Notes under the pieces: generated by a model
Database searches by the model: none
Seen by the model: the letters and a program-made list of their open reading frames with translations, nothing else
Told to the model about the DNA's origin: nothing
Position numbers and translations under genes: made by a program
Source: Aurantimicrobium minutum
GTDB taxonomy: Bacteria; Actinomycetota; Actinomycetes; Actinomycetales; Microbacteriaceae
Reading direction: 5' to 3'
Assembly (NCBI RefSeq): GCF_029892845.1
Contig: NZ_JARXVT010000006.1
Coordinates: 25,870 to 89,869, forward strand
Length of the DNA stretch: 64,000 nucleotides
Shown here: piece by piece, positions 16,728 to 25,942 of the stretch
How positions within the stretch are numbered: position 1 is the stretch's first letter
How the letters are laid out: the number at the start of each line of letters is the position of its first letter

Positions 16728-17348
16728 CTAAGTAGTGGCAAGTAGCACAACGTCAATGGCCTTGCGCTCTTCGCCACCCGAGACAAAGAAACGATCCCGC
16801 AGCGTCAGCGTGTGCACGTTTAATCCGAGGGCATCACAGGCGGAGCGGAGCTCATCCTGTGTCGGGTTGAGCTCTGGGCTGGGCGGACCACCGAAGCCGT
16901 GTTCAAGGTTTTCACGTGCGTGCCACACACCAAAGAGCGTGCCGCCCGAGCGCAGGCTCTGCGCTGCCGTGGCAATCGCAGCAACGAGGTCTGCAGCAGG
17001 AATCTGAAGATAGGCCATCACGGCCAGATCAACGGGCTTGGTCACGCAGGACTCAGGGTTGGTGGCATCAACTGCCGTGCCGGTGCAGAGTTCTGTCAGC
17101 CCCTCGTGCTCAGCGCGCTGCAAGAACTTGCCCACGGCCACAGCGGAGAAGTCGGAGTTCTCCACATGCCAACCGCGGCTGGCAAACCAGAGAGCATTGC
17201 GGCCTTCACCGCCACCCAGGTCCAGCATCTTGCCAGCAGGAATATCGGAGAGGTACTCAACGACAAACTCGTTGGGCTCCAACGACCAGACCATCTCTGC
17301 CTCGGCATAACGCTTATCCCAGGCTTCAGGAGAGTTCCGAGTAGTCAT
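16728..17348 (-). CDS. Class I SAM-dependent methyltransferase
   Basis: 206 residues. The SAM-binding motif I is MLDLGGGEGRNALWFA (about residues 39-54), with an acidic residue after the second strand (ENSDFS). It begins with EAWDKRYAEAE, as in the tellurite-resistance/thiopurine-like group of small methyltransferases, and has no extra domain. Substrate unknown. It is the last gene of pyrE-trmH-methyltransferase, 9 bp after the preceding stop. Confidence 0.8.
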   Translation of the reverse strand: MTTRNSPEAWDKRYAEAEMVWSLEPNEFVVEYLSDIPAGKMLDLGGGEGRNALWFASRGWHVENSDFSAVAVGKFLQRAEHEGLTELCTGTAVDATNPESCVTKPVDLAVMAYLQIPAADLVAAIATAAQSLRSGGTLFGVWHARENLEHGFGGPPSPELNPTQDELRSACDALGLNVHTLTLRDRFFVSGGEERKAIDVVLLATT

Positions 17349-17357
17349 GGTGCCCCT

Positions 17358-17993
17358 TTAGAACGTCACGTGCTGCATGACCCATGAGTGCATGGTCACA
17401 GCAGCTGCCGCACTGGCATTGATGGAGCGGGTTGAACCAAACTGCGTGATTTCAATCACTGCTTCTGCAGCTTCGATGGCTTCGGGAGACAGCCCGGGGC
17501 CTTCTTGGCCAAACAAGAACAAGCAACGCTCGGGCAAGTCAAAGGTTTCGATTTTCACGCAGCCAGGAACATTGTCAATGGCGAGGATAGGCATGTTCTC
17601 TGCCTTCGCCCACTCGACCAAGTCAGCAACTGTGTCGTGGTGAACCACGTGTTGGTAGCGGTCGGTGACCATCGCACCGCGCTTGTTCCAGCGACGGCGT
17701 CCCACGATGTGGACAGTGTCTGCACCAAAAGCATTGGCTGAGCGCACGATTGAACCGATGTTCATATCGTGCTGCCAGTTCTCAATGGCGACATGGAACG
17801 GGTGACGCTTCTCGTCGAGATCCGCGACAATCGCTTCCATGGTCCAGTAGCGATAGCGGTCGATAACGTTACGCGTATCGCCCTTTTCTAGGAGCTCAGG
17901 GTCGAACCAGGGGTCTTCCGGGAGTTCACCAATCCACGGACCAACACCGGAGGTGCTCAGTTCGTGGGTGGGTGACTCTGGAAGGTCAGTCAC
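17358..17993 (-). CDS. TrmH/SpoU family RNA 2'-O-methyltransferase
   Basis: 211 residues with the SPOUT signatures in order: NIGSIVRSANAFGAD (motif 1), LFLFGQEGPGLS (motif 2) and GSTRSINASAAAAV (motif 3), which form the knotted SAM site. These enzymes methylate ribose in tRNA or rRNA; which RNA cannot be told. It lies 2 bp after pyrE on the same strand. Confidence 0.9.
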   Translation of the reverse strand: MTDLPESPTHELSTSGVGPWIGELPEDPWFDPELLEKGDTRNVIDRYRYWTMEAIVADLDEKRHPFHVAIENWQHDMNIGSIVRSANAFGADTVHIVGRRRWNKRGAMVTDRYQHVVHHDTVADLVEWAKAENMPILAIDNVPGCVKIETFDLPERCLFLFGQEGPGLSPEAIEAAEAVIEITQFGSTRSINASAAAAVTMHSWVMQHVTF

Positions 17994-17995
17994 GA

Positions 17996-18550
17996 CTACT
18001 GAGGTTCGAGACCGAGGTCTTCGAGACCAATGGCATAGAAGTAGGGGTAGCCAGCAGTCTCAATGCGCTGACGAGCATCTGTCGCACGGTCGACGACCAC
18101 AGCAACACCAGCAATCTCGGCGCCAACCTTCTCGAGAGCTTCAATAGCTTTCAGTGGTGAGCCACCGGTTGTCGAGGTGTCTTCAAGAACAACGACGCGC
18201 TTGCCCACCAGGTCGGGTCCTTCAACCTGACGACCCCGGCCGTGATCCTTAGGCTCCTTGCGCACAACAAAGGCGTCATAGGTCAGGCCCTGGGCAGCGC
18301 CCTGGTGAAGCACTGCGGTTGCGATGGGGTCTGCGCCCATGGTGAGACCGCCCACAGCGTCCACATCGGGAATCTGCGCCAGCACGTCCAACATGACCTG
18401 TCCGATCAGTGGGGCAACGCGGTGATCCAAAGAAATCTTGCGCATGTCCACGTAATACGTGGCCTTCTTGCCGCTGGTGAGCGTGAAGTCACCGTGGAAG
18501 ACGGCTTCTTCTTTAATGAAGTTGATCAGCTGTTCGCGTGCAGAAGTCAT
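17996..18550 (-). CDS. pyrE: Orotate phosphoribosyltransferase
   Basis: Adds phosphoribose to orotate in UMP synthesis. 184 residues; the PRPP-binding motif VVVLEDTSTTGGS is near residue 130, with FTLTSGKKATYYVDMR and GADPIATAV upstream as in the family. The promoter -10 TAAACT lies 6 nt before the ATG, so the mRNA is probably leaderless. First gene of a three-gene operon. Confidence 0.96.
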   Translation of the reverse strand: MTSAREQLINFIKEEAVFHGDFTLTSGKKATYYVDMRKISLDHRVAPLIGQVMLDVLAQIPDVDAVGGLTMGADPIATAVLHQGAAQGLTYDAFVVRKEPKDHGRGRQVEGPDLVGKRVVVLEDTSTTGGSPLKAIEALEKVGAEIAGVAVVVDRATDARQRIETAGYPYFYAIGLEDLGLEPQ

Positions 18551-18556
18551 GACTTC

Positions 18557-18562
18557 AGTTTA
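18557..18562 (-). promoter_or_regulatory. -10 box of leaderless pyrE transcript
   Basis: TAAACT on the minus strand, six bases (18551-18556) before the pyrE ATG, placing the expected transcription start at or next to the start codon. Confidence 0.6.
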
Positions 18563-18586
18563 TCGGCCCCGAGAGAGCCGATATAT

Positions 18587-19507
18587 CTAGTGGGCGAGAG
18601 GCTCAAGAGGAACGATGTCCTCATCTTCGGGACCGGGGGTTCCTGCGATGTGTTCTTTCCGTCCCCGCGTGGGCATCTCCACGATCACCATGGCGGCGAC
18701 CATAAATGCCCCGCCGATGATGGTCTTCAGCGCCAGAACTTCTTGTCCCACACCAACCGAAACAACTGCTGTGAAGACGACCTCGAGGGTCAAGATGATG
18801 GCAACTCTAGAGGGCTCCATCTGGGCTTGCGCCCAGGTCTGAACAAAAAAGCCAATAACGGTGGCAAAGATCGCAGTGAATAGCACTGCCATCCAGACGT
18901 CAACCGTGGGTGGGCCTTGATAGCCATCGGGCAGGGCACCGATCCAACAGACCACTGCGACGAAGAGCAGCTGGACAAATGTCAGCGCATAGGAATCAAG
19001 TCCTGAACTAAAGCGCCCCAAGCCCACGATGTGCAGGGCATAGAGAACAGCACAGATGATTCCCCAGATCTGACCAACCTCGATAGAGACACCCGTGATG
19101 GAGATAAGACCCAGACCAATGAGTGCCAGCACGGCACCAATTGCTACCTTGATTCCCACCTTGCGGCGGAAGATCAACCAACCCAGCACGGGGGTCAACA
19201 CAACGTAGGTTCCGGTGAGGAATCCCGTGATGGCCGCGGTGGTCATCTCGAGTGCAATGGTCTGGGTGACGTAGGCCAGGCCCAGCACAACTCCCAGCAC
19301 AGCTCCCACAGCAAGCATCTTGCCCTTGAGTGCAAGGATCACCTTGGGTTTGATCACCAACATGATTGCGGCAGCAATAGTGAAGCGAATAGCGAGGAAG
19401 TCGAAGAAGGGCTGCTGCTCAATTGCCGGCTTCATCACGACAAAGGCAACGCCCCACATCGCAGCCACTGAAACCAGTGACCACAATGCGAGGCGAGATG
19501 TCTTCAT
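18587..19507 (-). CDS. EamA/DMT family transporter
   Basis: 306 residues, about ten transmembrane segments in two EamA halves, followed by a charged C-terminal tail ending LEPLAH. SVAAMWGVAFVVMK at the start and FLTGTYVVLTPVLGWL in the first half are typical. Substrate unknown. The start has TAGGCT exactly 6 nt upstream, and the intervening GGAGGG could also act as a Shine-Dalgarno. It is not closely similar to the EamA protein at 14342-15256. Confidence 0.87.
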   Translation of the reverse strand: MKTSRLALWSLVSVAAMWGVAFVVMKPAIEQQPFFDFLAIRFTIAAAIMLVIKPKVILALKGKMLAVGAVLGVVLGLAYVTQTIALEMTTAAITGFLTGTYVVLTPVLGWLIFRRKVGIKVAIGAVLALIGLGLISITGVSIEVGQIWGIICAVLYALHIVGLGRFSSGLDSYALTFVQLLFVAVVCWIGALPDGYQGPPTVDVWMAVLFTAIFATVIGFFVQTWAQAQMEPSRVAIILTLEVVFTAVVSVGVGQEVLALKTIIGGAFMVAAMVIVEMPTRGRKEHIAGTPGPEDEDIVPLEPLAH

Positions 19508-19520
19508 CCCTCCAGCCTAG

Positions 19521-22500
19521 TTAGGCGGAAGGAGTGCGGCGACGAATGGGAGTGTCATCGTCACCATCGTCGTCAACGACGAGGGTGTCAAAGACGGGCT
19601 CCTTGGAGACCGGTGCTGAGGCAGTGACTCCTGCCTTGGCGGCCTTCTTCTCAGCTCGCTTTGCCTTGCGCTTCTCGCGGCCACCTTCAACCAGGTTGTA
19701 GATGGTGGGAAGAACAATCAGGGTCAGCAGGGTCGAGGAGATCAGACCACCGATAACCACAATGGCCAGCGGCTGCGAGATGAATCCGCCGGAGCCGGTG
19801 ATACCGACAGCCATAGGAATCAGCGCGAAGATGGTTGCCAGTGCGGTCATCAAAATCGGACGCAGACGGCGGATGGCACCCTCACGGAGAGCATCTGAGA
19901 CGGCCAGACCCTTGTTGCGGTACTGGTTGACCAAGTCGATAAGCACGATGGCGTTCGTCACGACGATACCGACCAACATCAGCAGACCGATGAAGGAAGG
20001 AACACCGAGTGGAACACCGGTGATGACCTGGAGACCAATCGCACCAGTTGCTGCGAAGGGAACAGAGATGAGCAGCAACAGTGGCTGCAGCAGAGAACCG
20101 AAGGTGGCAACCATGATGATGTAGACCACGAGGATGGCAACAAGCAGAGCAATACCGAGCGAGCTAAACGCCGCAGCCTGGTCTGCGCTGACGCCACCAA
20201 TCTTGGCGGATGCACCCGAAGGCAGATCCACGTCCTTGAGAGCCTTGGTTACTTCAGCAGTAGCTGTTCCCAAGTCTTCACTGTTAGGTGTAACCGTCAC
20301 TGTTGCACTGCGCTGACCCTTGACGGTGGTCACGGTGGCAGGGCCATCCTTGACCGTGACAGTTGCCAGGGTGTCCAGAGGAACGAGTCCCTTGGCGGTA
20401 GGCACGGTCAGAGCAGCAAGCTCTGCTTCTGTGGTGGGGGGATCATTCGAGGCGATGTAGATGTCCAGGGTGGTTCCCTCGATTACAACAGTGCCGATGG
20501 TGGTCGGGCGCATGGCCTGAGCAACATAGCCGGCGAGCGCGACCTCAGAGAAGCCGGCAGCTGCAGCGTCATCACGGTTGACCGTGACGGCGATGTAGGG
20601 GCGAGCCTCGGTGAGGTTGCTGGTGACCTGCTTGACGGCAGGAAGTGAACGCATGCTCTTGTCGACGGCTGCTGCAGCCTTGTCCAGTGATTCCTGGTTA
20701 GGTGCAGTGATGTCGATAGCAATGTCGCTCGAAGCGCCGAAGCCGCTCTGAGCGCCCACGGTAATGGTGTCCTTGTCAGCTACCTTTTCGACAGCTACGC
20801 GAGCAGCGTCCTGAATCTTCTGCTGGTCACCGCCATCCTTGGTGGTGACGGAGAAGGTGATGGCGGTGTCGCCGCCGCCAACGAAGGCGTCACGCAGTGC
20901 GTTTCCGGAAGAACCAATCGAGACCTGAACAATCTCAACACCATCTGTATCGAGCAGGGCACCTTCAATATCGGTAGCCATCACGTCCTGAGCTTCCAGG
21001 CTGGTGCCGGGCTTGATGGCTTCGGTCACGGTGAAGGTGTTTTGACCAGAGGAGCCCAAGAAGTTGGTCTTCATCAGCGGCAGAATTGCGCCAGTTCCAA
21101 CCAGAACCAGGACAGCCAAGATGATCGTGGTGACCGAGTGCTTGAGGGTCCAATTGATAACGGGCAGGTAGCCCTTCTGGAGGAAGCCAGGCTTCTCTTC
21201 TCCAGCAAGCTCAGCAGCCTTTGCCTTCTCAGCACGCTTACCGGTCTCAGAAGGAGCACGGAGGAACCAGTAGGCCAGCACAGGAACGATGGTGAGAGAG
21301 ACCAGCAGTGACGCAACAAGTGCGATGGTCACGGTCAGTGCAAACGGACGGAACAGCTCACCGGTGATGTCACCGACGAAGGCCAGCGGCAAGAACACAG
21401 CAACGGTGGTTGCGGTCGAGGCGGTAATAGCGCCAGCAACTTCACGGACAGCGTCCACGATGACCGTGGCGCGGTCCACTCCAGGCACCAGACGGCGCTT
21501 GATGTTCTCAATGACCACGATGGAGTCATCGACCACACGGCCGATGGCAATTGTCAGAGCACCCAGAGTCAGGATGTTGAGGGTGTAGTTCGCTGCCTGG
21601 AGACCGATGAAGGTAATCAGCACCGAGGTGGGGATGGAGATGGCGGTCACCAGGGTGGATCTGATCGACATCAGGAAGATCAGGATGATGATGACAGCGA
21701 AGAGCAGACCAAGCAGACCTTCAGTGGTCAGAGATTCGATCGACTTCTCAATGTAGGGAGCCTGGTCGAAGACGGTGGTGAAGACGGCGTTGTTGCCGAG
21801 GCTCTTTTCCAGGGTGGGAAGAACCTTGTTGACGGCCTTGGACACATCAACAGTGTTTGCTCCAGGAAGCTTGGTCACCGCAATAGTGAGCGCAGGTTTT
21901 CCATTCACGCGAGAAAGAGTGGTGGTGGGTGCGTCGGTGAGAGCAACAGTCGAGACAGATCCGATGGTGATAACACCAGGACCGTTAGCACCGGTAATAG
22001 GCAGAGCGGCAATGGCATCAACAGAGTTGATGCGCTCACCAATCTGAACCGAGAGCGTCTGATCGTTCTCGGTGATCTCACCGGCAGGAATCAGGAGGCC
22101 GTTGGCATCCAGGGTGTCCTTGATCGACGCGGTGGTCAGGCCCTGTGCACGGAGTTCTGCCTGGTTGGGCTCGATGGTGACGCGCTTCTCGGGTGCACCG
22201 AGGAGTGCAGCATCACGAACGCCTTCGACGTCCTTGATTTCAGCCAGCGTTGAGGAGCGGAGAATGTCGGCCAGCTCGAGTGTGTCTAGATCGCTGGATA
22301 CCGCAATCTGCATGACGGGGAAGTCACTGAACGATCCGGAAATGACCTGAGGGTCAACATCGGTGGGCAGCTGTGACTTGATGCGGTTGATGGCCTGGTT
22401 GATCTTCTGCTCAGAGATGATCAGGTCGGTGCCATAGGTAAAGGACACCGAGATGAGGCTCAGGTTGGTGCTGGATGTCGCGGTGGTGTTTTCGATACCC

Positions 22501-22733
22501 GGAACACCCTGGATAGCTGTTTCGATAGGACCAGAGACATCCTGGTTCACGACTTCAGGTGCAGCACCTGGGTAAACAGTGAGGACAGCCAGCTGCGGGA
22601 ACTGCACGCTGGGTGCCAATTCCTGCTTGAGGTTGGTTAGTGCAAGCCCTCCGAAGATGGCTACAACAATGGTCACCAGCGCAATGAGGGCGCGGTTTTT
22701 CATACTGGCTTTAGCTAAGAAATACACAAACAA
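19521..22733 (-). CDS. RND family efflux pump, HAE1/SwrC-like
   Basis: 1070 residues with the RND plan: one N-terminal helix, a large outer domain, a block of helices, a second outer domain and more helices. Characteristic words are LKQELAPSVQFPQL after helix 1, GRVVDDSIVVIENI in helix 4 with the proton-relay Asp-Asp, and VGIVVTNAIVLIDLVNQYR in the second half. As usual in Gram-positives there is no adaptor or outer-membrane partner; Bacillus SwrC is a known analogue. The C-terminus is an acidic and basic tail. The TTG start at 22733 is the best choice; an ATG lies 10 codons in. Divergent from the permease gene. Confidence 0.92.
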   Translation of the reverse strand: MFVYFLAKASMKNRALIALVTIVVAIFGGLALTNLKQELAPSVQFPQLAVLTVYPGAAPEVVNQDVSGPIETAIQGVPGIENTTATSSTNLSLISVSFTYGTDLIISEQKINQAINRIKSQLPTDVDPQVISGSFSDFPVMQIAVSSDLDTLELADILRSSTLAEIKDVEGVRDAALLGAPEKRVTIEPNQAELRAQGLTTASIKDTLDANGLLIPAGEITENDQTLSVQIGERINSVDAIAALPITGANGPGVITIGSVSTVALTDAPTTTLSRVNGKPALTIAVTKLPGANTVDVSKAVNKVLPTLEKSLGNNAVFTTVFDQAPYIEKSIESLTTEGLLGLLFAVIIILIFLMSIRSTLVTAISIPTSVLITFIGLQAANYTLNILTLGALTIAIGRVVDDSIVVIENIKRRLVPGVDRATVIVDAVREVAGAITASTATTVAVFLPLAFVGDITGELFRPFALTVTIALVASLLVSLTIVPVLAYWFLRAPSETGKRAEKAKAAELAGEEKPGFLQKGYLPVINWTLKHSVTTIILAVLVLVGTGAILPLMKTNFLGSSGQNTFTVTEAIKPGTSLEAQDVMATDIEGALLDTDGVEIVQVSIGSSGNALRDAFVGGGDTAITFSVTTKDGGDQQKIQDAARVAVEKVADKDTITVGAQSGFGASSDIAIDITAPNQESLDKAAAAVDKSMRSLPAVKQVTSNLTEARPYIAVTVNRDDAAAAGFSEVALAGYVAQAMRPTTIGTVVIEGTTLDIYIASNDPPTTEAELAALTVPTAKGLVPLDTLATVTVKDGPATVTTVKGQRSATVTVTPNSEDLGTATAEVTKALKDVDLPSGASAKIGGVSADQAAAFSSLGIALLVAILVVYIIMVATFGSLLQPLLLLISVPFAATGAIGLQVITGVPLGVPSFIGLLMLVGIVVTNAIVLIDLVNQYRNKGLAVSDALREGAIRRLRPILMTALATIFALIPMAVGITGSGGFISQPLAIVVIGGLISSTLLTLIVLPTIYNLVEGGREKRKAKRAEKKAAKAGVTASAPVSKEPVFDTLVVDDDGDDDTPIRRRTPSA

Positions 22734-22790
22734 CAGTCTGGCAGTTCTTTATAACGAAAAAATGTGAGTTCTCTACCGGGTGAATCGGCG

Positions 22791-22796
22791 TAAAGT
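22791..22796 (+). promoter_or_regulatory. -10 box of APC permease gene
   Basis: TAAAGT 8 nt before the GTG start, in the 71-bp gap between divergent genes; it implies a near-leaderless mRNA. Confidence 0.5.
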
Positions 22797-22804
22797 AGCT
22801 CTTC

Positions 22805-24859
22805 GTGAGTCCTGAAGATACTGGTACTGGTTCTATCCCTGAGTCAAAGTCACCTAAGCGTTGGATTATTGGTGACCCGCTGCCGACAGCGATGCTGGAA
22901 GGCGAGCTGCTCAAGAAGCGCATCGCGCTTCCCATCTTCGCGAGTGACCCGCTCTCCTCGGTGGCCTATGCCCCGCAGGAACTCTTGATGATTCTGCTCA
23001 TCGGTGGCCTCGCATTCCTCAGCTTTGCCCCCTGGATTGCTGCCTGCGTCATCTTGCTAATGGTTGTGGTCATTGCCAGCTACCGCCAGCTCATCAAGGC
23101 TTACCCTTCCGGTGGTGGTGACTACGAAGTAGCTCACAAGAACTTGGGTGAGAAATCTGGTGTTGTTGTCGCTTCGGCTCTGCTCGTCGACTACGTGATG
23201 ACCGTGGCAGTGTCGGTCGCCTCTGGTGTCGACAACATCATTTCGGCTATTCCAGAACTTGCACCTGAACGTGTGCTGCTGGCCATCGTCTTCGTGATCA
23301 TCCTGGCTGCTATCAACCTGCGTGGTGTGCGCGAGTCCGGCAAGGCCTTCGCTATCCCCACCTACTTCTTCGTCACCAGCGTCTTCATCATGATCGTGGT
23401 GGGCATCACTCGCACCCTGATGGGTGACGCTCCCATTGCTGAGTCCGCTCAGTACATGGTCGAGGGAGAAAGCATCGCTCAGGCAGCACTGATTCTGCTG
23501 TTGCTGCGTTCCTTCGCCAGTGGGTGTGCTGCACTGACCGGTGTGGAAGCAATCGCCAACGGTGTTCCTGCTTTCCGCGTTCCCAAGATTAAGAACGCAC
23601 AGATCACTCTTGTCGTGATGGGCGCTATCGCCATTACCCTCTTCGCTGGTTTGATCACCATGGCATTCATCTCGAATGTTCACTATGCAGAAAGTGCCTG
23701 CCAACTTATTGGATATGCCAACTGTGAAACGGTGCCTCAGCGCTCGCTGATTGCTCAGATTGCAGCTGCGACCTTCGGTAATAACACCGTGTTCTTCTAT
23801 GCCATCCAGGCTGGTACTGCACTGGTTCTGTTGCTAGCTGCGAATACTGCATTCAACGGCTTCCCCCTGCTGGGTTCTGTTCTTGCTCACGATGGTTACG
23901 CACCCAAGGCTCTTGAGACCCGCGGTGACCGTCTCATCTACTCGAACGGTGTGATTGCACTGGGCTTGGCTGCAATTGTGATTCTGGCGGTCTTCCGTGC
24001 AGATCTCACTCAGCTCATTCAGCTCTACATCATCGGTGTATTCGTTTCCTTCACCCTCGGCCAAACCGGCATGGTGGTGCACTGGACCAAGCTGCTGAAA
24101 ACCAAGCCTGAAAACTCAGGAAGCATTCATCGCTCTCGTCTGATCAACATCACCGGAGCCACGTTCACCGCAACCGTTCTCATCATCGTGACGATTACTA
24201 AGTTCACGCACGGTGCATGGATTGTGTTCGTCACAATGCCGATTCTCTACTTCCTCATGATCGGCGTGAACCGTTACTACCGTGACGTCGAAGCAGAAGT
24301 CACTGTGGACGCAGAAACTACCTTCGGCGCCAAGGGTGACCACGCCATCGTGCTGGTTGGCAAAATGCAAAAGCCCATCCTCAAGGCCATCGACTACGCC
24401 ATCGCTGCCCGTCACGATTCCATCGAGGCTGTGCACGTGTCGATCAATGAGCTCTCTACGGCCAAGCTGGAACTCGACTGGATCCGTCAGAACATTCACC
24501 TGCCGCTGCGCATCATCAGCTCGCCCTATCGCGACCTGAGCTGGCCACTGATTCAGCACATTCGCGAACACCGTGCAACGCATGGTTCTGAGATTGTGAC
24601 TGTTTACCTTCCCCAATACATCGTGGGTCACTGGTGGGAGCACGCGCTCCACAACCACAAGGCTCGTCGTCTCAAGATGAAGCTCATGATGGAGCACGGC
24701 GTTGCCATTGCACTTGTGCCCTGGCTGCTTGACTCCACCGACATCATCTACGGTCGCCGTTCACGTCCAGTTCCTGGACAGTCTCGACGCGGTGAGCCCG
24801 TGCGCCCCATTGCGCGTAAGCCTGTCACGCCGGCTAAGCGCACCAAAGACGACCAGTAG
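22805..24859 (+). CDS. APC-superfamily permease with C-terminal cytoplasmic domain
   Basis: 684 residues with about twelve transmembrane helices up to residue 490, then a soluble region that resembles a universal-stress or KUP-like tail. IFASDPLSSVAYAPQE and YPSGGGDYEVAHKNLG in the first 110 residues are typical of the actinobacterial APC permeases related to KUP. It could carry amino acids or potassium; sequence alone does not decide. GTG start with a -10 box 8 nt upstream. The first crcB gene follows after 15 bp. Confidence 0.85.
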   Translation: MSPEDTGTGSIPESKSPKRWIIGDPLPTAMLEGELLKKRIALPIFASDPLSSVAYAPQELLMILLIGGLAFLSFAPWIAACVILLMVVVIASYRQLIKAYPSGGGDYEVAHKNLGEKSGVVVASALLVDYVMTVAVSVASGVDNIISAIPELAPERVLLAIVFVIILAAINLRGVRESGKAFAIPTYFFVTSVFIMIVVGITRTLMGDAPIAESAQYMVEGESIAQAALILLLLRSFASGCAALTGVEAIANGVPAFRVPKIKNAQITLVVMGAIAITLFAGLITMAFISNVHYAESACQLIGYANCETVPQRSLIAQIAAATFGNNTVFFYAIQAGTALVLLLAANTAFNGFPLLGSVLAHDGYAPKALETRGDRLIYSNGVIALGLAAIVILAVFRADLTQLIQLYIIGVFVSFTLGQTGMVVHWTKLLKTKPENSGSIHRSRLINITGATFTATVLIIVTITKFTHGAWIVFVTMPILYFLMIGVNRYYRDVEAEVTVDAETTFGAKGDHAIVLVGKMQKPILKAIDYAIAARHDSIEAVHVSINELSTAKLELDWIRQNIHLPLRIISSPYRDLSWPLIQHIREHRATHGSEIVTVYLPQYIVGHWWEHALHNHKARRLKMKLMMEHGVAIALVPWLLDSTDIIYGRRSRPVPGQSRRGEPVRPIARKPVTPAKRTKDDQ

Positions 24860-24874
24860 CTGAAACCTAGCTTC

Positions 24875-25279
24875 GTGAAAAAAAATCTCCTTCCGGTTGC
24901 GATCGGTGGTGCCATTGGCACCGCCTTACGCATCTTGTTGGACATCATGCTCAGCCTCATCTTCTTCACGATGTCGCTGGTCAGCTTGATGGTGATCAAT
25001 GCCATTGGTTCTTTCCTGCTCGGTTTTCTCGTGGCAGGCATCTGGACCAGGCCGAAGACTCCGCACTGGATGAAGTTGGCTGTGGGCCCTGGTGTGCTGG
25101 GTGGCTTCACCACCTTTTCTGGCGTGATGCTGCAAGCGCTGCTGATTCAAAACCCCTGGACAACCGCTGGCTATCTTGCTCTGTCTATTGGAATGAGCCT
25201 GTTCGCAGCCCTTCTGGGCATGTGGGTGGGCACACCCTTTGCGAAGAAGAGCATCACGAAGCGAAGGGTGAAACGATGA
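24875..25279 (+). CDS. crcB: Fluoride channel CrcB/Fluc, first subunit
   Basis: 134 residues, four transmembrane helices. GGAIGTALRI at the start, the conserved Asn in INAIGSFLLG and GGFTTFSGVML with the phenylalanine/serine path are Fluc signatures. Gram-positives often have two unequal subunits that form a heterodimer, as here. The stop overlaps the next crcB start as ATGA. GTG start chosen 15 bp after the permease stop. No fluoride riboswitch is visible upstream. Confidence 0.92.
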   Translation: MKKNLLPVAIGGAIGTALRILLDIMLSLIFFTMSLVSLMVINAIGSFLLGFLVAGIWTRPKTPHWMKLAVGPGVLGGFTTFSGVMLQALLIQNPWTTAGYLALSIGMSLFAALLGMWVGTPFAKKSITKRRVKR

Positions 25280-25656
25280 ATTTCATTTCCCTCTTCCTGG
25301 CGATCATTGCCGGTGGTGTGGGCGCAGGACTGCGTTATGCCAGCACGTCCATCCTCCCGACAAAGAAGGACGGCTTCCCTCTTGCGATCTTTGCCGTGAA
25401 CGCAGTCGGTTCATTGTTGGTGGGCTTACTCACAGCACTGATGGCGAATGCCCTCCTCGCTCCCGAAGTGGGGTTTGTGCTGATTGCAGGATTCTGTGGA
25501 GGTCTCACCACCATGAGCACCTTCGCGGTGGAGTCCATTGAGCGGTTACGCGCAGGGCACTGGATGCAAGCCGGTCTCAACATAGTGGGTAGTACTGCGG
25601 TTGGCCTTCTCGCTGTCGGAGCTGGTTACCTTCTTGGTGGCGGTCCCCTCGGCTAA
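25276..25656 (+). CDS. crcB: Fluoride channel CrcB/Fluc, second subunit
   Basis: 126 residues from the ATG at 25276; an upstream in-frame ATG at 25222 would lie inside the first crcB gene and adds a non-homologous tail. GGVGAGLRYA, VNAVGSLLVG and GGLTTMSTFAVE are the matching signatures. It is translationally coupled to the first subunit. Expels fluoride across the membrane. Confidence 0.93.
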   Translation: MNFISLFLAIIAGGVGAGLRYASTSILPTKKDGFPLAIFAVNAVGSLLVGLLTALMANALLAPEVGFVLIAGFCGGLTTMSTFAVESIERLRAGHWMQAGLNIVGSTAVGLLAVGAGYLLGGGPLG

Positions 25657-25747
25657 ACAGGCGAAAGCCAGTGTTAGACTTACGCTTAGATTTTTCCTAA
25701 TGGTCATCCGGTGAATTTTTCCCGGTTAGCAAGGTAAGGGGTTACGC

Positions 25748-25942
25748 ATGGGGCGTGGCCGTCAAAAAGCGAAGCACACTAAAGTTGCGCGCGAGCTGAA
25801 GTACTTCAGCCCAAACACTGACCTCTCTGCACTTGAAAAAGAGATCGGTCACGTTTCTGAAGGTGACGAACTCATCGACAAATGGGCTGACCTCTACCCC
25901 GATGACGAAGATGAGGAAAGTGAAGCTGCGGCTTCCGCCTAA
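25748..25942 (+). CDS. DUF3073 family protein
   Basis: 64 residues beginning MGRGRQKAKHTKVAREL, with a strongly acidic C-terminus. This family is small and restricted to actinobacteria; its function is unknown to me. AAGGGG lies 9 nt before the ATG. A -10-like TAGACT at about 25676 would give a 5' leader of roughly 65 nt. The stop abuts the stop of the convergent TauE gene with no gap. Confidence 0.9.
   Translation: MGRGRQKAKHTKVARELKYFSPNTDLSALEKEIGHVSEGDELIDKWADLYPDDEDEESEAAASA

Noticed and set aside
24860..24874. Fluoride riboswitch ahead of crcB
   Set aside because: Only 15 bp separate the permease stop and crcB, and no pseudoknot sequence is visible.
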